A stretch of 64,000 nucleotides of DNA from Flectonema sp. DT1601. Its lineage: Eukaryota; Euglenozoa; Diplonemea; Diplonemida; Diplonemidae. The translations under genes were made by a program, and so were the position numbers. Position 1 is the first letter of the stretch; each line of letters starts with the position of its first letter. Positions 52,201 to 63,135 of the stretch are shown here, piece after piece. The notes beneath the pieces are model-generated. The model made no database searches, was not told where the DNA came from, and saw only the letters and a program-made list of their open reading frames with translations. The stretch lies in the NCBI GenBank assembly GCA_964019425.1, contig OZ025784.1, forward strand, positions 1,612,001 to 1,676,000, given 5' to 3'.

Positions 52201-53505
52201 ATGTCTGTCCAACTTCTGTTCGCAGCGGCCACCGCAACTGTCGGTAAGAACTTAGCACCAACGCCACCGATGGGATGGATGAACTGGGAAATATTCAGAT
52301 GTAACGTCGACTGCGCAAAGTACAACGAGAGCTGTGTCAACGAGTACTTGTTCACTACGATGACTGACAGGTTAGTATCAGATGGGTACCTTGCTGCTGG
52401 TTACAATGGTATTCACATTGATGACTGTTGGATGAGAAAGAACCCTGAGAGAGATCAGAATGGGAAACTGTTCCCTGACCCTGAAAGATTCCCTCACGGA
52501 TTTAAGTGGTTGGGTGACTACATGCACAACAAGAGTGTGAAGTTCGCCATCTACACTGCTGAGTCACCACACACTTGTGCTGGATACCCGGCATCAGCAA
52601 ACCACGAAGTGACTGACGCCGATACATTTGCTGAATGGGGAGTTGACTACATGAAGGTCGATGGATGTGGAGATGCTGGTTACTACCCAAAGGGATACCC
52701 AGCCATGGGTAACGCTCTTGTGAACAGTGGACGGGACATCGTGTACTCCTGCTCTTGGCCTGCCTACCTCGGCAGCAACGAGTCCAGCAAGCCTTACACA
52801 GCTATGGCTGCTGCCCACTGCAACCTTTGGAGAAACTGGGCTGACATTCAGTGCAACTGGGGCTCCCTCGCTTCGATCATTGAGCACTGGGGACAATGGG
52901 GAACCGTCCTCCGTAACGCCGCCAAGACCGGAGCTTGGAACGACCCTGACATGCTTTTGATTGGAAACAAGTGTATCACTGTTGAAGAAGCAAAGACCCA
53001 GATGGCCCTCTGGTCCATCTCTGCCGCTCCGCTCATTATGGGTAACGACCTCAGAATTGTACCAGATACTCACAAGGCTGTCCTCCTCAACAAGGAGGCG
53101 ATTGCCATCGACCAGGACTCATTGGGTGTTCAGGGAATTCGTGTTCACAACGAGACCACCTTCCAGATTTGGACTCGTCCTCTCGCCAATGGAGATGTTG
53201 CGTACGGTCTTTACAACCCAACCATCACTTCCCAGACTGCTCGTGTCACTTTCGACAGCAAGTCTAACGTCAGGGACATCTGGGAGCAGAAGGACCTTGG
53301 GGCATTCACTACATACGTCACTCAAGTTCCATCCCACGGAACAGCCTTTCTCCGTGTGAGCAAGCAGTAAGTCCTCTCGTCTTTAATTTCATTACATTGT
53401 AGAACTCGTGTTTATCGCAAAGCCAAATGAGTCGAAATTGTGATTGCAACTTCCGAACTTCTGTTGAAACAAGAGCGGAAACGGTAATTCGATTCAGCGA
53501 ATAAA
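52184..53505 (+). repeat. Duplicated GH27 segment, copy 1
   Basis: 52184-53376 reads the same as 61815-63007 throughout, including every alternative frame. Beyond that the 3' flanks stay similar to about 53505/63135 with several substitutions. Shorter matches (AAACGATCTTCGCACGTTAC and CAGCTCTGTGGCGTT) continue to about 53815/63340. Confidence 0.9.
52201..53370 (+). CDS. GH27 glycosidase, alpha-N-acetylgalactosaminidase-like, copy 1
   Basis: Single exon, 389 aa. A short N-terminal segment (SVQLLFAAATATVG) may be a secretion signal. The GH27 barrel shows PPMGWMNWE, GIHIDDCW, the nucleophile Asp154 in MKVDGCG, the acid/base Asp215 in WRNWADI, WNDPDML and NDLR. The recognition loop reads YSCSWPAY: Ser185 and Ala188 are the residues found in animal alpha-N-acetylgalactosaminidase, whereas alpha-galactosidase A has Glu and Leu there. 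Removal of terminal alpha-GalNAc is thus the better prediction. Codons are C/G-ending compared with neighbours, suggesting high expression or recent acquisition. Confidence 0.85.
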   Translation: MSVQLLFAAATATVGKNLAPTPPMGWMNWEIFRCNVDCAKYNESCVNEYLFTTMTDRLVSDGYLAAGYNGIHIDDCWMRKNPERDQNGKLFPDPERFPHGFKWLGDYMHNKSVKFAIYTAESPHTCAGYPASANHEVTDADTFAEWGVDYMKVDGCGDAGYYPKGYPAMGNALVNSGRDIVYSCSWPAYLGSNESSKPYTAMAAAHCNLWRNWADIQCNWGSLASIIEHWGQWGTVLRNAAKTGAWNDPDMLLIGNKCITVEEAKTQMALWSISAAPLIMGNDLRIVPDTHKAVLLNKEAIAIDQDSLGVQGIRVHNETTFQIWTRPLANGDVAYGLYNPTITSQTARVTFDSKSNVRDIWEQKDLGAFTTYVTQVPSHGTAFLRVSKQ

Positions 53506-55243
53506 ATTAAAAATTGAATATAAAATAGTACAGTGGATGAGGTGAAGAAAAGAAAAAAACGTTATTTTATTTTATTTTATTTTTTTAATCTCATATAAGG
53601 AATGATTGTATACGCCACATGTAACGTTTCTTAAGAAATAAATAAATAAAACGATCTTCGCACGTTACTGACTACCAAGAAGTAATGGCAACTCAAGGTT
53701 GTTGAATGAATGGAATAATAAAAAGAAAAGTCACATGTAATCAGTGTGAGCGTTGTTCATTTTGCTTGTTCGCCTTTAACGGTACCACCTGCAGATCCAG
53801 CTCTGTGGCGTTTTCCTGCGTGTCTCGATTTGGTTTATTGCAATTCAATTGGTGGAAATATAATTATCTCTCACAGGCAGATGAATGATGTTCGTATCGT
53901 ACTACTCGGAGGGAGATGTTTTAAAAGTACTCCACATGCTCATTACCTTGATTGGTATTATCGTTTTCCTCCTTTTCTAAATAAACATAGAAATAGTTAT
54001 TTAGTGAGCTCTAATAGTCTGATGTTCTCTTTCCCAATCAGACTCATCTCCCTCAACTACGTTAGTAGTGTGCTACGAATCAGCTTTTATAAGAACTGTT
54101 TTGTTCTTTTAACTTTCGTGTTAAGTTGTAACGGACTACAGGGCATGAGACGCTCAACTTGATACTACGTGGTCCCCGAATGACCAACGTCTTCTGGTCA
54201 ATAAAACAAAATATATTTTTCTTTTTTTTTCGTTTTCTCTTTTCTAAAATTCTTTTCGCTTCTCGGTGGATCTTCGCAGTCCAAGAATTAGAGAACATGA
54301 ACATATGTTTGTAGATTCCGAAACCAACAGTGAAATAGCTATCGACGAACTCAAGCAGGCAAGCAAGCTGGCGGCAACCAACGAAAGGTCTTTTTCTAAC
54401 AATGGTGACGGTTACGCATTCATTCTAAAAAACCCAACCATTCAGAGAAGTGTAAAAAATCCCCTAAAAAAAGTCAAACGACAGCATTACCAGCACGGGT
54501 TAACGCTCACAGCAATGCGGCGTGATGTTTCTTGGTATTGTTGTTCTTTTTGCTAGTGAAAAAAAAAAGAGAAACAGCAAATGGGGTACTGGAAGTGGCG
54601 ATGCCACCGACAATAGTGTTAAAGGTTGAGTCGTGAAGTTCAGAAAATTTCCCTTTAATATTTATTTGATTGAAGTATAAAGAAAAACTAATTTTAAACT
54701 GCAACGGGCTACAGGGCATCATGGGGGCTCTCTATTTTGACAGCACATATGGGGATTTATCGATACTAACTGTTGGTCTCTCGAACCCTATATTCGTTTT
54801 AGCCAGTTTCAAGTTGCTTTATATTTAATCATAGTATCAAGTTCCCCACTTGTCTTCCTGCAACTATTACTTTAAAAGATGCCTTTTGAAATGGCAATTG
54901 TTTTTGAGTTCCCAGAAGCATTAACCTTGCAGTGGTTGAAAAAGATGTACCTAGCAATTCCCGGAAAAGCAGAAGTTGGATCTCTGGTCGATAGTGACAG
55001 AAATTTCGATACCAATTAATTTGGAAAGACTGCATTCAGTTCACTTATCACTTTTTATTTTAACAGCGAAGATGATATTAAAAGAATCCCCAGTGGCGTT
55101 AATCTTAATAGGTTTGGACTAAAATTGTGCCACAAAAAAAAAAAGAGGGTTTGTTTGAAGAAATGTGTTTCGTGCATTTGTTAATCTCATCATACTCCAA
55201 GCCATTCATCATCACATTTCGTAGGTTACTCAGTCGAGTTAAA
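53371..55243. other. Intergenic
   Basis: Contains the diverging 3' flank of the GH27 gene to about 53815, then unassigned sequence. A phrase like ACGGRCTACAGGGCAT occurs at about 54130 and 54704 in the same orientation. The 96-codon frame at 54266-54556 is not supported as a gene. Confidence 0.45.
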
Positions 55244-56644
55244 ATGCAACTCTCGGTTACGTTCCCGGACGCCGGATTTCCTGACGTTGTTTTCACAGCT
55301 TCTGGAGAGTCGCTCGTGAAGGATGCATTGCAGGTTGCAGCTGACGAGTGGGGTACCGATGCTGACTTTCTTGAGCTTTCTCTCGCAGGATCGCTGCTTC
55401 GAGCAGGTAATCGACTGGTTTCGTATGGAGTGGAAGACGGCTCGCTGTTGGATGCATCGGTGGTGCGCTTGTTTGGATTGGGATTTTTGACAGATTCTGC
55501 AAAGAGAGCGAAGGCATTCCTACGAGGAGAACGGGATCAGGACGGGTTTTTCTGCCTTGATACTCCCACATTCGCTGTGGATGGCTGTCTTCAGTTTGAC
55601 AACGATGATGAGTGGTTCTCGAATGATGTTACGAACATCTCATTCTGCAACTCTGAACCCTCAGTCACGACCGTTTCAGATTATTTCTTAATTCAATTAA
55701 ATGAGGTTACAAAAGTCAGTCTGCCTGGTCTTCAATACGTCACGGTTGTTGGTTGTTATTTCCTCCAAGAATGCGAGTCACTGACATCCGTAGACTTATC
55801 AAGTCTCAGCAATGTTTCAGTTGTTGGAGATGGTTTTCTATTTGGTTGTTCATCCCTCACATCTGTTGACTTATCAAGTCTAAGCAATATTTCAGTTGTT
55901 GGAAACTTTTTTCTAAGTTATTGTTCATCCCTCACATCTCTGGACTTATCAAGTCTAAGCAATATTTCAGTTGTTGGAGGGTGTTTTTTATATGGTTGTT
56001 CATCCCTCACATCTGTTGACTTATCAAGTCTAAGCAATATTTCAGTTTTTGGAGAGTGTTTTCTAAGTAATTGTTCATCCCTCACATCTGTGGACTTATC
56101 AAGTCTAAGCAATATTTCAGTTGTTGGAGAGGATTTTCTAAGTTATTGTTCATCCCTCACATCTCTGGACTTATCAAGTCTCAGCAATATTTCAGTTGTT
56201 GGAGAGGCTTTTCTAAATAATTGTTCATCCCTCACATCTGTTGACTTATCAAGTCTAAGCAATATTTCAGCTGTTGGAAACTATTTTCTAAATGATTGTT
56301 CATCCCTCACATCTCTGGACTTATCAAGTCTCAGCAATATTTCAGCTGTTGGAGACAGTTTTCTAAGTGATTGTTCATCCCTCACATCTGTGGACTTATC
56401 AAGTCTAAGCAATATTTCAGCTGTTGGAGACGATTTTCTAAGTAATTGTTCATCCCTCACATCTCTGGACTTATCAAGTCTCAGCAAAGTCTCAGTTGTT
56501 GGAAACAATTTTCTAAGTAATTGTTCATCACTTACTTCCTTGGATTTTTCCCTCATGAATGTGGAATCCGTTGGAAGTAAGTTCCTAAATAATTGTTCAT
56601 CCATTAACAGAGACCAACTGCATACGAGCATAAGGAATTTGTAA
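55244..56644 (+). CDS. Ubiquitin-like domain plus BspA-type leucine-rich repeat protein
   Basis: 466 aa from the ATG at 55244, 10 nt after AG 55232-55233; the frame is open further upstream but the acceptor favours this start. Residues 1-76 (MQLSVTFPDAGFPDVVF, FLELSLAGSLLRAGNRLVS, GVEDGSLLDASVVRLFG) follow a ubiquitin-like beta-grasp plan. A linker leads to about 12 repeats of 25 aa (LTSVDLSSLSNISVVG, then FLxxCSS), the BspA/Treponema-type LRR. Repeats 3-11 are almost identical in DNA. No membrane segment or GPI-like tail is seen, so it may be cytosolic. Binding partner unknown. Confidence 0.7.
   Translation: MQLSVTFPDAGFPDVVFTASGESLVKDALQVAADEWGTDADFLELSLAGSLLRAGNRLVSYGVEDGSLLDASVVRLFGLGFLTDSAKRAKAFLRGERDQDGFFCLDTPTFAVDGCLQFDNDDEWFSNDVTNISFCNSEPSVTTVSDYFLIQLNEVTKVSLPGLQYVTVVGCYFLQECESLTSVDLSSLSNVSVVGDGFLFGCSSLTSVDLSSLSNISVVGNFFLSYCSSLTSLDLSSLSNISVVGGCFLYGCSSLTSVDLSSLSNISVFGECFLSNCSSLTSVDLSSLSNISVVGEDFLSYCSSLTSLDLSSLSNISVVGEAFLNNCSSLTSVDLSSLSNISAVGNYFLNDCSSLTSLDLSSLSNISAVGDSFLSDCSSLTSVDLSSLSNISAVGDDFLSNCSSLTSLDLSSLSKVSVVGNNFLSNCSSLTSLDFSLMNVESVGSKFLNNCSSINRDQLHTSIRNL
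55845..56530 (+). repeat. 75-bp coding minisatellite
   Basis: About nine tandem copies of a 75-bp unit built on CATCCCTCACATCT, GACTTATCAAGTCT and AGCAATATTTCAG. Variation concentrates in the FLxxC codons (TTTGG, AGTTA, AGTAA, AATAA, AATGA), which lie at the variable face of the repeat. Confidence 0.9.
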
Positions 56645-56776
56645 TGACGGAAATCACAAGTGTTGTTTCCAATGTGTGTGCGTTATTCCCTTTTGTTTTA
56701 TTTCGAAGTATTTAATATATCTTTTATTCAAGTTTCTCATTACTGGGTTCTGATGTGAAGAAACATGTTATGAAAT

Positions 56777-57574
56777 TTATTGATAATGCTAATTAAACTA
56801 CCTATTTAAAGATTATTAATGACGAGCTTTCTGTAGTAGATGCGGTGACTGGTCAGGGATTCAAGTTTTCTAATTTTCCTTCCCGCGGTTAAGTTGCCTC
56901 CTGCGACGAAATCCCCTGGGTAGATGAAGAACGTTTCTTTCCTCCAGGGTTGTTGTCTTATTTTATTTTATTAGTATCAATTTTTTTTCTTATCATTACT
57001 TTATGTCTTATTTTCTGATCTAATGTGGCGTGTTCTCCCTCTCTTTCACGAAAATAGGCGCTGTCAGCCGTCTCTAACATTGTCTGCTCACGCGGGCGGT
57101 GGGTTTAAGTGGTCATTTGTTCCAGGTTATTCTATGTCTCTTATCGTCTGTGAGAGTGTCGCGGTTGCTGGTAGCGATATAATTGTTACCCTGTGAGCTT
57201 TTCTTGGTTTTTGGTTCCTAGGCTTAAATAAATAAATACTTGAAAGTGTTTTCAGAAAAAAGGATGTGTGTTCGCTCACACACTCTTAACAAGTGTTTGT
57301 TAGTTGGAATTTAATATTTGATTGAATTGCAGTGTTCTTATTCCCTTGACTGGGTCATATTCTATCAGACAAATCCCTTTTCCATTTCGCAGTATTACGG
57401 CATGACTGTTGGACTCCTCCCCATAGGGAAGTATCAGTGCTCGGTAAGAAATCTTCATTATGTTTTTACCGGATCGTCTCGTTATGTGGCATATCTTGTT
57501 GAGTCAAGGTTCAAGGTACCTTTTAACACGTGCTTTGTTTCTCCAAATGGCAGTCACTCATTTTGTCGTTTACG
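56777..57574 (+). repeat. 0.8-kb tandem duplication, copy 1
   Basis: From TTATTGATAATGC to CATTTTGTCGTTTAC, matched by 57958-58746 with scattered differences. It contains exon-like pieces: an open stretch with GGGFKWSFVPGYSMSLIV and another with YYGMTVGLLPIGKYQCS flanked by CGCAG and GTAAGA. I cannot join them into a gene. Confidence 0.85.
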
Positions 57575-57957
57575 GTGAAGTGTTCCTTGAACAAATAAAA
57601 GAAAGTTCAAACTCGCATCCCTCCCCCCGCAAAAATTTCTGTTTTATTTTATTATTTAGTATCCCCCCCCTGTGGCATGCGCCTCCTCTCTTGGCGAAAA
57701 TAAGTGTTATCAACAATCCTTAACACTTGCTCTTATGTCAAGTGGGTCTTAACACGAATACTGATGGTCACACCGTCCCTTCACGCCTGAGGGATTCTTT
57801 ACGGTTGTGTGGTATCGAATGACTGATACTCCGTAAGCTTACCATGATGTACAAGTGTTAGGATTTTCTAAATAAATAAAAATAAAAAATATTCCCTTGA
57901 CTGGGTCACGTTCTATCAGACCCCCATCCCCGTTTGGAATTCCCCACCCGCCCAAAC

Positions 57958-58746
57958 TTATTGATAATGCTAATTAAACTACCGATTTAAAGATTATTAA
58001 TGACGAGCTTTCTGTAGTAGATGCGGTGACTGGTCAGGGATTCAAGTTTTCTAATTTTCCTTCCCGCGGTTAAGTTGCCTCCTGCGACGAAATCCCCTGG
58101 GTAGATGAAGAACGTTTCTTTCCTCCAGGGTTGTTGTCTTGTTTTATTTTATTAGTATCAATTTTTTTACTTATCATTACTTTATGTGTTATTTTCTGAT
58201 CTAATGTGGCGTGTTCTCCCTCTCTTTCACGAAAATAGGCGCTGTCAGCCGTCTCTAACATTGTCTGCTCACGCGGGCGGTGGGTTTAAGTGGTCATTTG
58301 TTCCAGGTTATTCTATGTCTCTTATCGTCTGTGAGAGTGTCGCGGTTGGTGGTAGCGATATAATTGTTACCCTGTGAGCTTTTCTTGGTTTTTGGTTCCT
58401 AGGCTTCTTAAATAAATAAATACTTGATGGTGTTTTCAGAAAAGAAGATGTGTGTTCGCTCACAAGTGTTTGTTAGTTGGAATTTAATATTTGATTGAAT
58501 TGCGGTGTTCTTATTCCCTTGACTGGGTCATATTCTATCAGACAAATCCCTTTTCCATTTCGCAGTATTACGGCATGACTGTTGGACTCCTCCTCATAGG
58601 GAAGTATCAGTGCTCGGTAAGAAATCTTCATTATGTTTTTACCGGATCGTCTCGTTATGTGGCATATCTTGTTGAGTCAAGGTTCAAGGTACCTTTTAAC
58701 ACGTGCTTTGTTTCTCCAAATGGCAGTCACTCATTTTGTCGTTTAC
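57958..58746 (+). repeat. 0.8-kb tandem duplication, copy 2
   Basis: Second copy of 56777-57574. Both its left border (about 57930) and right border (58746 on) carry CCCGTTTGGAATTCCCCACC, which marks the duplication junction. Confidence 0.85.
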
Positions 58747-59869
58747 CCCGTTTGGAATTCCCCACCCGCCTTTCCCCCGCCAGTGTCCGGTCGAATCGAT
58801 ACGGGCCTGGCACAATCCCTGCGCGGAAGTAATCTGCACCCATCCACGGTGACTGAGATATCCCAGAAAATAAATATTCTCCCAACTAACTTTGAACAAC
58901 AAAAAGAAGTTCAAACCTCTAATTGATGTCAACTACTAACTCTCTGTGGTGGGGGGGCTACTGCTACGGTAGTATCTGTTCTGTAAATACTATTATCCTT
59001 CGTAATGATACTTTCATCCATTAAAACAGTCACAATATGTAGTTTAGTATCATACTTACGGAATGAATGATATCCATTTATTATATTTATTCGCAAGTAG
59101 GTAAGAAACTACTTAACTCCAACAACATGTCGACTCTTTTAGCAGATACTTCGTTGTGTTGATGTCAGCTTGTTTAGGTAATGCCTTATTCTCTTATCAT
59201 ATTTCCTTCTCAGGTGCAAACAGTGATGGAAAGCGAATCACCGAAATGTTCTCTTTTGTAGACATTTTTTAGATTGAGGTTTCTGAATGCCTTTCCCGCT
59301 GCTGTGATTCTCCAGTGCCGTACTGCACTGAATGACAACACGGACAAAGAGACATGTATGCAGACACGTTAGAAACATTGATTGTGATGTAGAATACGTA
59401 CGTCATCTGCAGAGTGTTAGCCTATATTAGCATTATTAGTCACTGTGTCGTGAGTTTTTTAATTTCATTATTTAGCTTTGATGCAACACAGAGATTGATA
59501 TTCGTATAAACCTAATCAAACAGTTTACCCCTCACAGTAGTGTTTTCGTGTACCTGTTAGTCACTTTATTATAACTAATGTTTATTATAGTTAACTCTGG
59601 TGTAATACAGATGTTTATTTCTTCATAGATATAATGAAACATTTCATCCCTAAAGTCATTTTAATAATGAAAGAAAAGAAGCAATGAGGTATATGGATTA
59701 CTCTCGAAGCCTGAATAGTTAAATATCCCCATAGTTCACTGAACACTTAGCAGATTGTTAAATTTTCTTTTGTGTTATTGTGATGCAGTGGAGTTGGTGC
59801 TTTTATGAATTCAAATATTCGACCCCGGTCTTATCTATTCGGGAAGAAATGATCAACTGCCCTTTGCAT

Positions 59870-61714
59870 TTTTCAGTATGACGGTGGAGAAAAAGTTGTG
59901 GCGTGTATGCGCCTTGGGGGTTCTTGTTATGCAGTTTTGCAGTTCAATTATAGTGTCGATGCTTCCTGAATTGTATAGCAGATTAGTAACAGGCGTGGCT
60001 CTATCTGTAGTGTGTATGTTGGTGACGGCGTGGTTATCAAGAATTTTTGTAATCCTTTGGAAGCATCAGCTATGTTTGCAATGTCGAATGCGAATGGAAA
60101 ACTTCAAATTGTAGGAGAACCGCCAACAACGACCTTAATTGAATTTAAAATAATAATCCCAACTATATTAGAATGTGTCAAAAAACCTGAAGAATAATTC
60201 AAAATGCTCCTCCACCATCACCTGAGGACCTTGATAAATGCGTATCAATGAGGAATTCCCCTAAGGTCCAATTCAATCCCTTGGTACCTGCTGGTCTTAT
60301 TGAAAATGGTGATCGTCGTACAGAAACAGAAAAAGCAGCTCCTGCTGGAACTCCTGCCTGCTTTAATCAATGTCAGATAACAACGTGTTTCAAAATATCG
60401 TAACTGGTCATCGGAAGAAGAGACTTGAAACAGGTTGGAATGTTGTTCGAGACTTCTATCTTAACAATTGGCAAACAGAACCCATGATATTTGTAGCATT
60501 TCGGATGGAATATTCATCTGCAGCAAGCAAGTCATGTTGTACAGACATCGCAAGAATTCACGCAACGATATTTGAAAGAATTAAAGCAGCAAGCGCTCAG
60601 TACAACACTTTCTGGGAATGGTCAGGGAACTCCGAGCACTCGGTATTTGTGTGTTGGATGTGACTATTACGCTTTGAAATCTCGAAGTCAGACACGTGTC
60701 GTCATTCAAATGGTCAGTAGCTATTACAGAAGGAGAAGCCCGATGTGGAAAAATCAAATCCCTCAATATACTGTACGATGTAGTATTTTCCGAAGCTAGA
60801 GATCGAGCATTAGCTACGGCTCAGTTCTGTCTTAGCGTCCAGTCGAAAATTCTTTGAAGAAACAGTGCAACTCGACACTGGGGATGTTCAATCACAATAT
60901 ATAAAAATGCTGCCTTGTTGGAGTGTCTCATTGAGGTCAACTACATCAGCGAAAAAACCTCAGGAACAATGTCGGAGTGGAAGTTTCTCGTATGAGTTTC
61001 GAAACTTCTTCAACAACAGTATCACCCAGACATTCTCGGAGAAGAAACGATTTCGATGACGATGAGGACGAAAAAGTTATCAGTTACTGTCAACTACGAT
61101 GCTCTCAGATGTCAGGCTATGGTACAATTTGGAAAACAAGACTGGAAACAAGCTGCGTGTGATTTAGCTTCTCTTGTTAAACGAAACAAAGAAGACAAAC
61201 ACCTCAGAAATATTTATAACCACGTCTCTGGTGTGTGGAAACGGAGTAGACTATTCTCATTGTCATTTGATAGACAGCTTGTTAATATAAAAGACCAACG
61301 AAACAGGATTAGAGGCGACATTAGATTTTCAACCAGCGATTCTCAGTCTTGTTGAAGATAACAACAACAATGAACAATCGATGATGACTTCTGTTGAGAT
61401 TGATTTTCAGCTAACGGAGCATCAATTAGCATCAGAGTTAGCTATTTACGTATCACACGCAACGAAAACACGTTGGATCAATGACCATCGGACGCACTAT
61501 TTATGAAAATTGCTTCTCCGCTGAAAACGCTGTCACCTGGATGTGTGAACGCTTTGAGATAACAGTATCAGAAGCTGTCCAGCTCGGCGAGCTACTGCGT
61601 ATAAGAGGAATTATTTCACATCCAAAGAGAACTGATCATACTTTTAAGCTTGGTAAGATCGTCTTTAAGTTTAAAGATGACTCTCCGTGTATGTGTCCAG
61701 AAGATGTCTTGTGA
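59870..61714 (+). pseudogene. Decayed DEP-domain gene
   Basis: Protein-like sequence runs through the region but in several frames: NANGKLQIVGEPPTTTLIEF (about 60080), then a Pro-rich piece (60200-60400), NVVRDFYLNNWQTEPMIFVA (60440), charged helices (60900-61350) and finally, at 61481-61714, TIGRTIYENCFSAENAVTWM with AVQLGELLRIRGIISH and FKLGKIVFKF, a clear DEP domain. At least four frame changes or stops separate the parts, and none has a GTATGT-type intron to explain it. A host signalling-type protein that has lost function is the best reading. Confidence 0.6.
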
Positions 61715-61814
61715 TTAGCGACTACAAATATTCTTTTCAGTCATGTACTTGATATTAGTTTTATATTTATACGTAAAGTTGTTACTGTTTTTATATTGTC
61801 CCAGTTACACCCCC

Positions 61815-63135
61815 CTCAACTACATCTAAAGATGTCTGTCCAACTTCTGTTCGCAGCGGCCACCGCAACTGTCGGTAAGAACTTAGCACCAACGCCACCG
61901 ATGGGATGGATGAACTGGGAAATATTCAGATGTAACGTCGACTGCGCAAAGTACAACGAGAGCTGTGTCAACGAGTACTTGTTCACTACGATGACTGACA
62001 GGTTAGTATCAGATGGGTACCTTGCTGCTGGTTACAATGGTATTCACATTGATGACTGTTGGATGAGAAAGAACCCTGAGAGAGATCAGAATGGGAAACT
62101 GTTCCCTGACCCTGAAAGATTCCCTCACGGATTTAAGTGGTTGGGTGACTACATGCACAACAAGAGTGTGAAGTTCGCCATCTACACTGCTGAGTCACCA
62201 CACACTTGTGCTGGATACCCGGCATCAGCAAACCACGAAGTGACTGACGCCGATACATTTGCTGAATGGGGAGTTGACTACATGAAGGTCGATGGATGTG
62301 GAGATGCTGGTTACTACCCAAAGGGATACCCAGCCATGGGTAACGCTCTTGTGAACAGTGGACGGGACATCGTGTACTCCTGCTCTTGGCCTGCCTACCT
62401 CGGCAGCAACGAGTCCAGCAAGCCTTACACAGCTATGGCTGCTGCCCACTGCAACCTTTGGAGAAACTGGGCTGACATTCAGTGCAACTGGGGCTCCCTC
62501 GCTTCGATCATTGAGCACTGGGGACAATGGGGAACCGTCCTCCGTAACGCCGCCAAGACCGGAGCTTGGAACGACCCTGACATGCTTTTGATTGGAAACA
62601 AGTGTATCACTGTTGAAGAAGCAAAGACCCAGATGGCCCTCTGGTCCATCTCTGCCGCTCCGCTCATTATGGGTAACGACCTCAGAATTGTACCAGATAC
62701 TCACAAGGCTGTCCTCCTCAACAAGGAGGCGATTGCCATCGACCAGGACTCATTGGGTGTTCAGGGAATTCGTGTTCACAACGAGACCACCTTCCAGATT
62801 TGGACTCGTCCTCTCGCCAATGGAGATGTTGCGTACGGTCTTTACAACCCAACCATCACTTCCCAGACTGCTCGTGTCACTTTCGACAGCAAGTCTAACG
62901 TCAGGGACATCTGGGAGCAGAAGGACCTTGGGGCATTCACTACATACGTCACTCAAGTTCCATCCCACGGAACAGCCTTTCTCCGTGTGAGCAAGCAGTA
63001 AGTCCTCGCGTCTTTAATTTCATTACATTGTAGAACTCGTGTTTGTCGCAAAGCCAAATGAGTCGAAATTGTGATTGCAACTTCTGAACTTCTGTTGAAA
63101 CAAGAGCGGAATTAGTAGTTCGATTCAGCGAATAC
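61815..63135 (+). repeat. Duplicated GH27 segment, copy 2
   Basis: Direct copy of 52184-53505, 9.6 kb downstream. Apparent identity over about 1.19 kb stops at 63008, where CTCTCG in copy 1 is CTCGCG here. Confidence 0.9.
61832..63001 (+). CDS. GH27 glycosidase, alpha-N-acetylgalactosaminidase-like, copy 2
   Basis: 389 aa, same protein as the gene at 52201, with the catalytic pair Asp154/Asp215 and the YSCSWPAY loop. An in-frame extension upstream lacks an ATG, so the start is 61832. The 5' flank is unrelated to copy 1 before 61815 and offers its own acceptor (TATTGTCCCAG, AG 61803-61804) with a 28-nt leader. The copy sits directly after the decayed DEP gene. Confidence 0.85.
   Translation: MSVQLLFAAATATVGKNLAPTPPMGWMNWEIFRCNVDCAKYNESCVNEYLFTTMTDRLVSDGYLAAGYNGIHIDDCWMRKNPERDQNGKLFPDPERFPHGFKWLGDYMHNKSVKFAIYTAESPHTCAGYPASANHEVTDADTFAEWGVDYMKVDGCGDAGYYPKGYPAMGNALVNSGRDIVYSCSWPAYLGSNESSKPYTAMAAAHCNLWRNWADIQCNWGSLASIIEHWGQWGTVLRNAAKTGAWNDPDMLLIGNKCITVEEAKTQMALWSISAAPLIMGNDLRIVPDTHKAVLLNKEAIAIDQDSLGVQGIRVHNETTFQIWTRPLANGDVAYGLYNPTITSQTARVTFDSKSNVRDIWEQKDLGAFTTYVTQVPSHGTAFLRVSKQ

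Larger units (their letters stand above)
56645..59860. other. Intergenic with a tandem duplication
   Basis: The main content is the 0.8-kb direct duplication at 56777 and 57958. From 58930 to 59860 I see AT-rich sequence and no gene. Confidence 0.5.

Noticed and set aside
52594-53073. 159-codon minus-strand frame in each GH27 copy
   Set aside because: Antisense shadow of a strongly conserved enzyme gene with C/G-ending codons.
54266-54556. 96-codon frame (MDLRSPRIREHEHMF...)
   Set aside because: Partly plausible composition but no acceptor, no family, and it ends in low-quality sequence. Left as unassigned.
55845-56530. Regular 75-bp repeats that could suggest a CRISPR or satellite
   Set aside because: No spacers; the repeat is in frame, encodes BspA-type LRRs and varies at the expected protein positions.
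59870-61714. Reading the DEP region as a spliced functional gene
   Set aside because: Frame changes have no GTATGT-like donor and CAG acceptor pairs at the right places, unlike the other spliced genes here.
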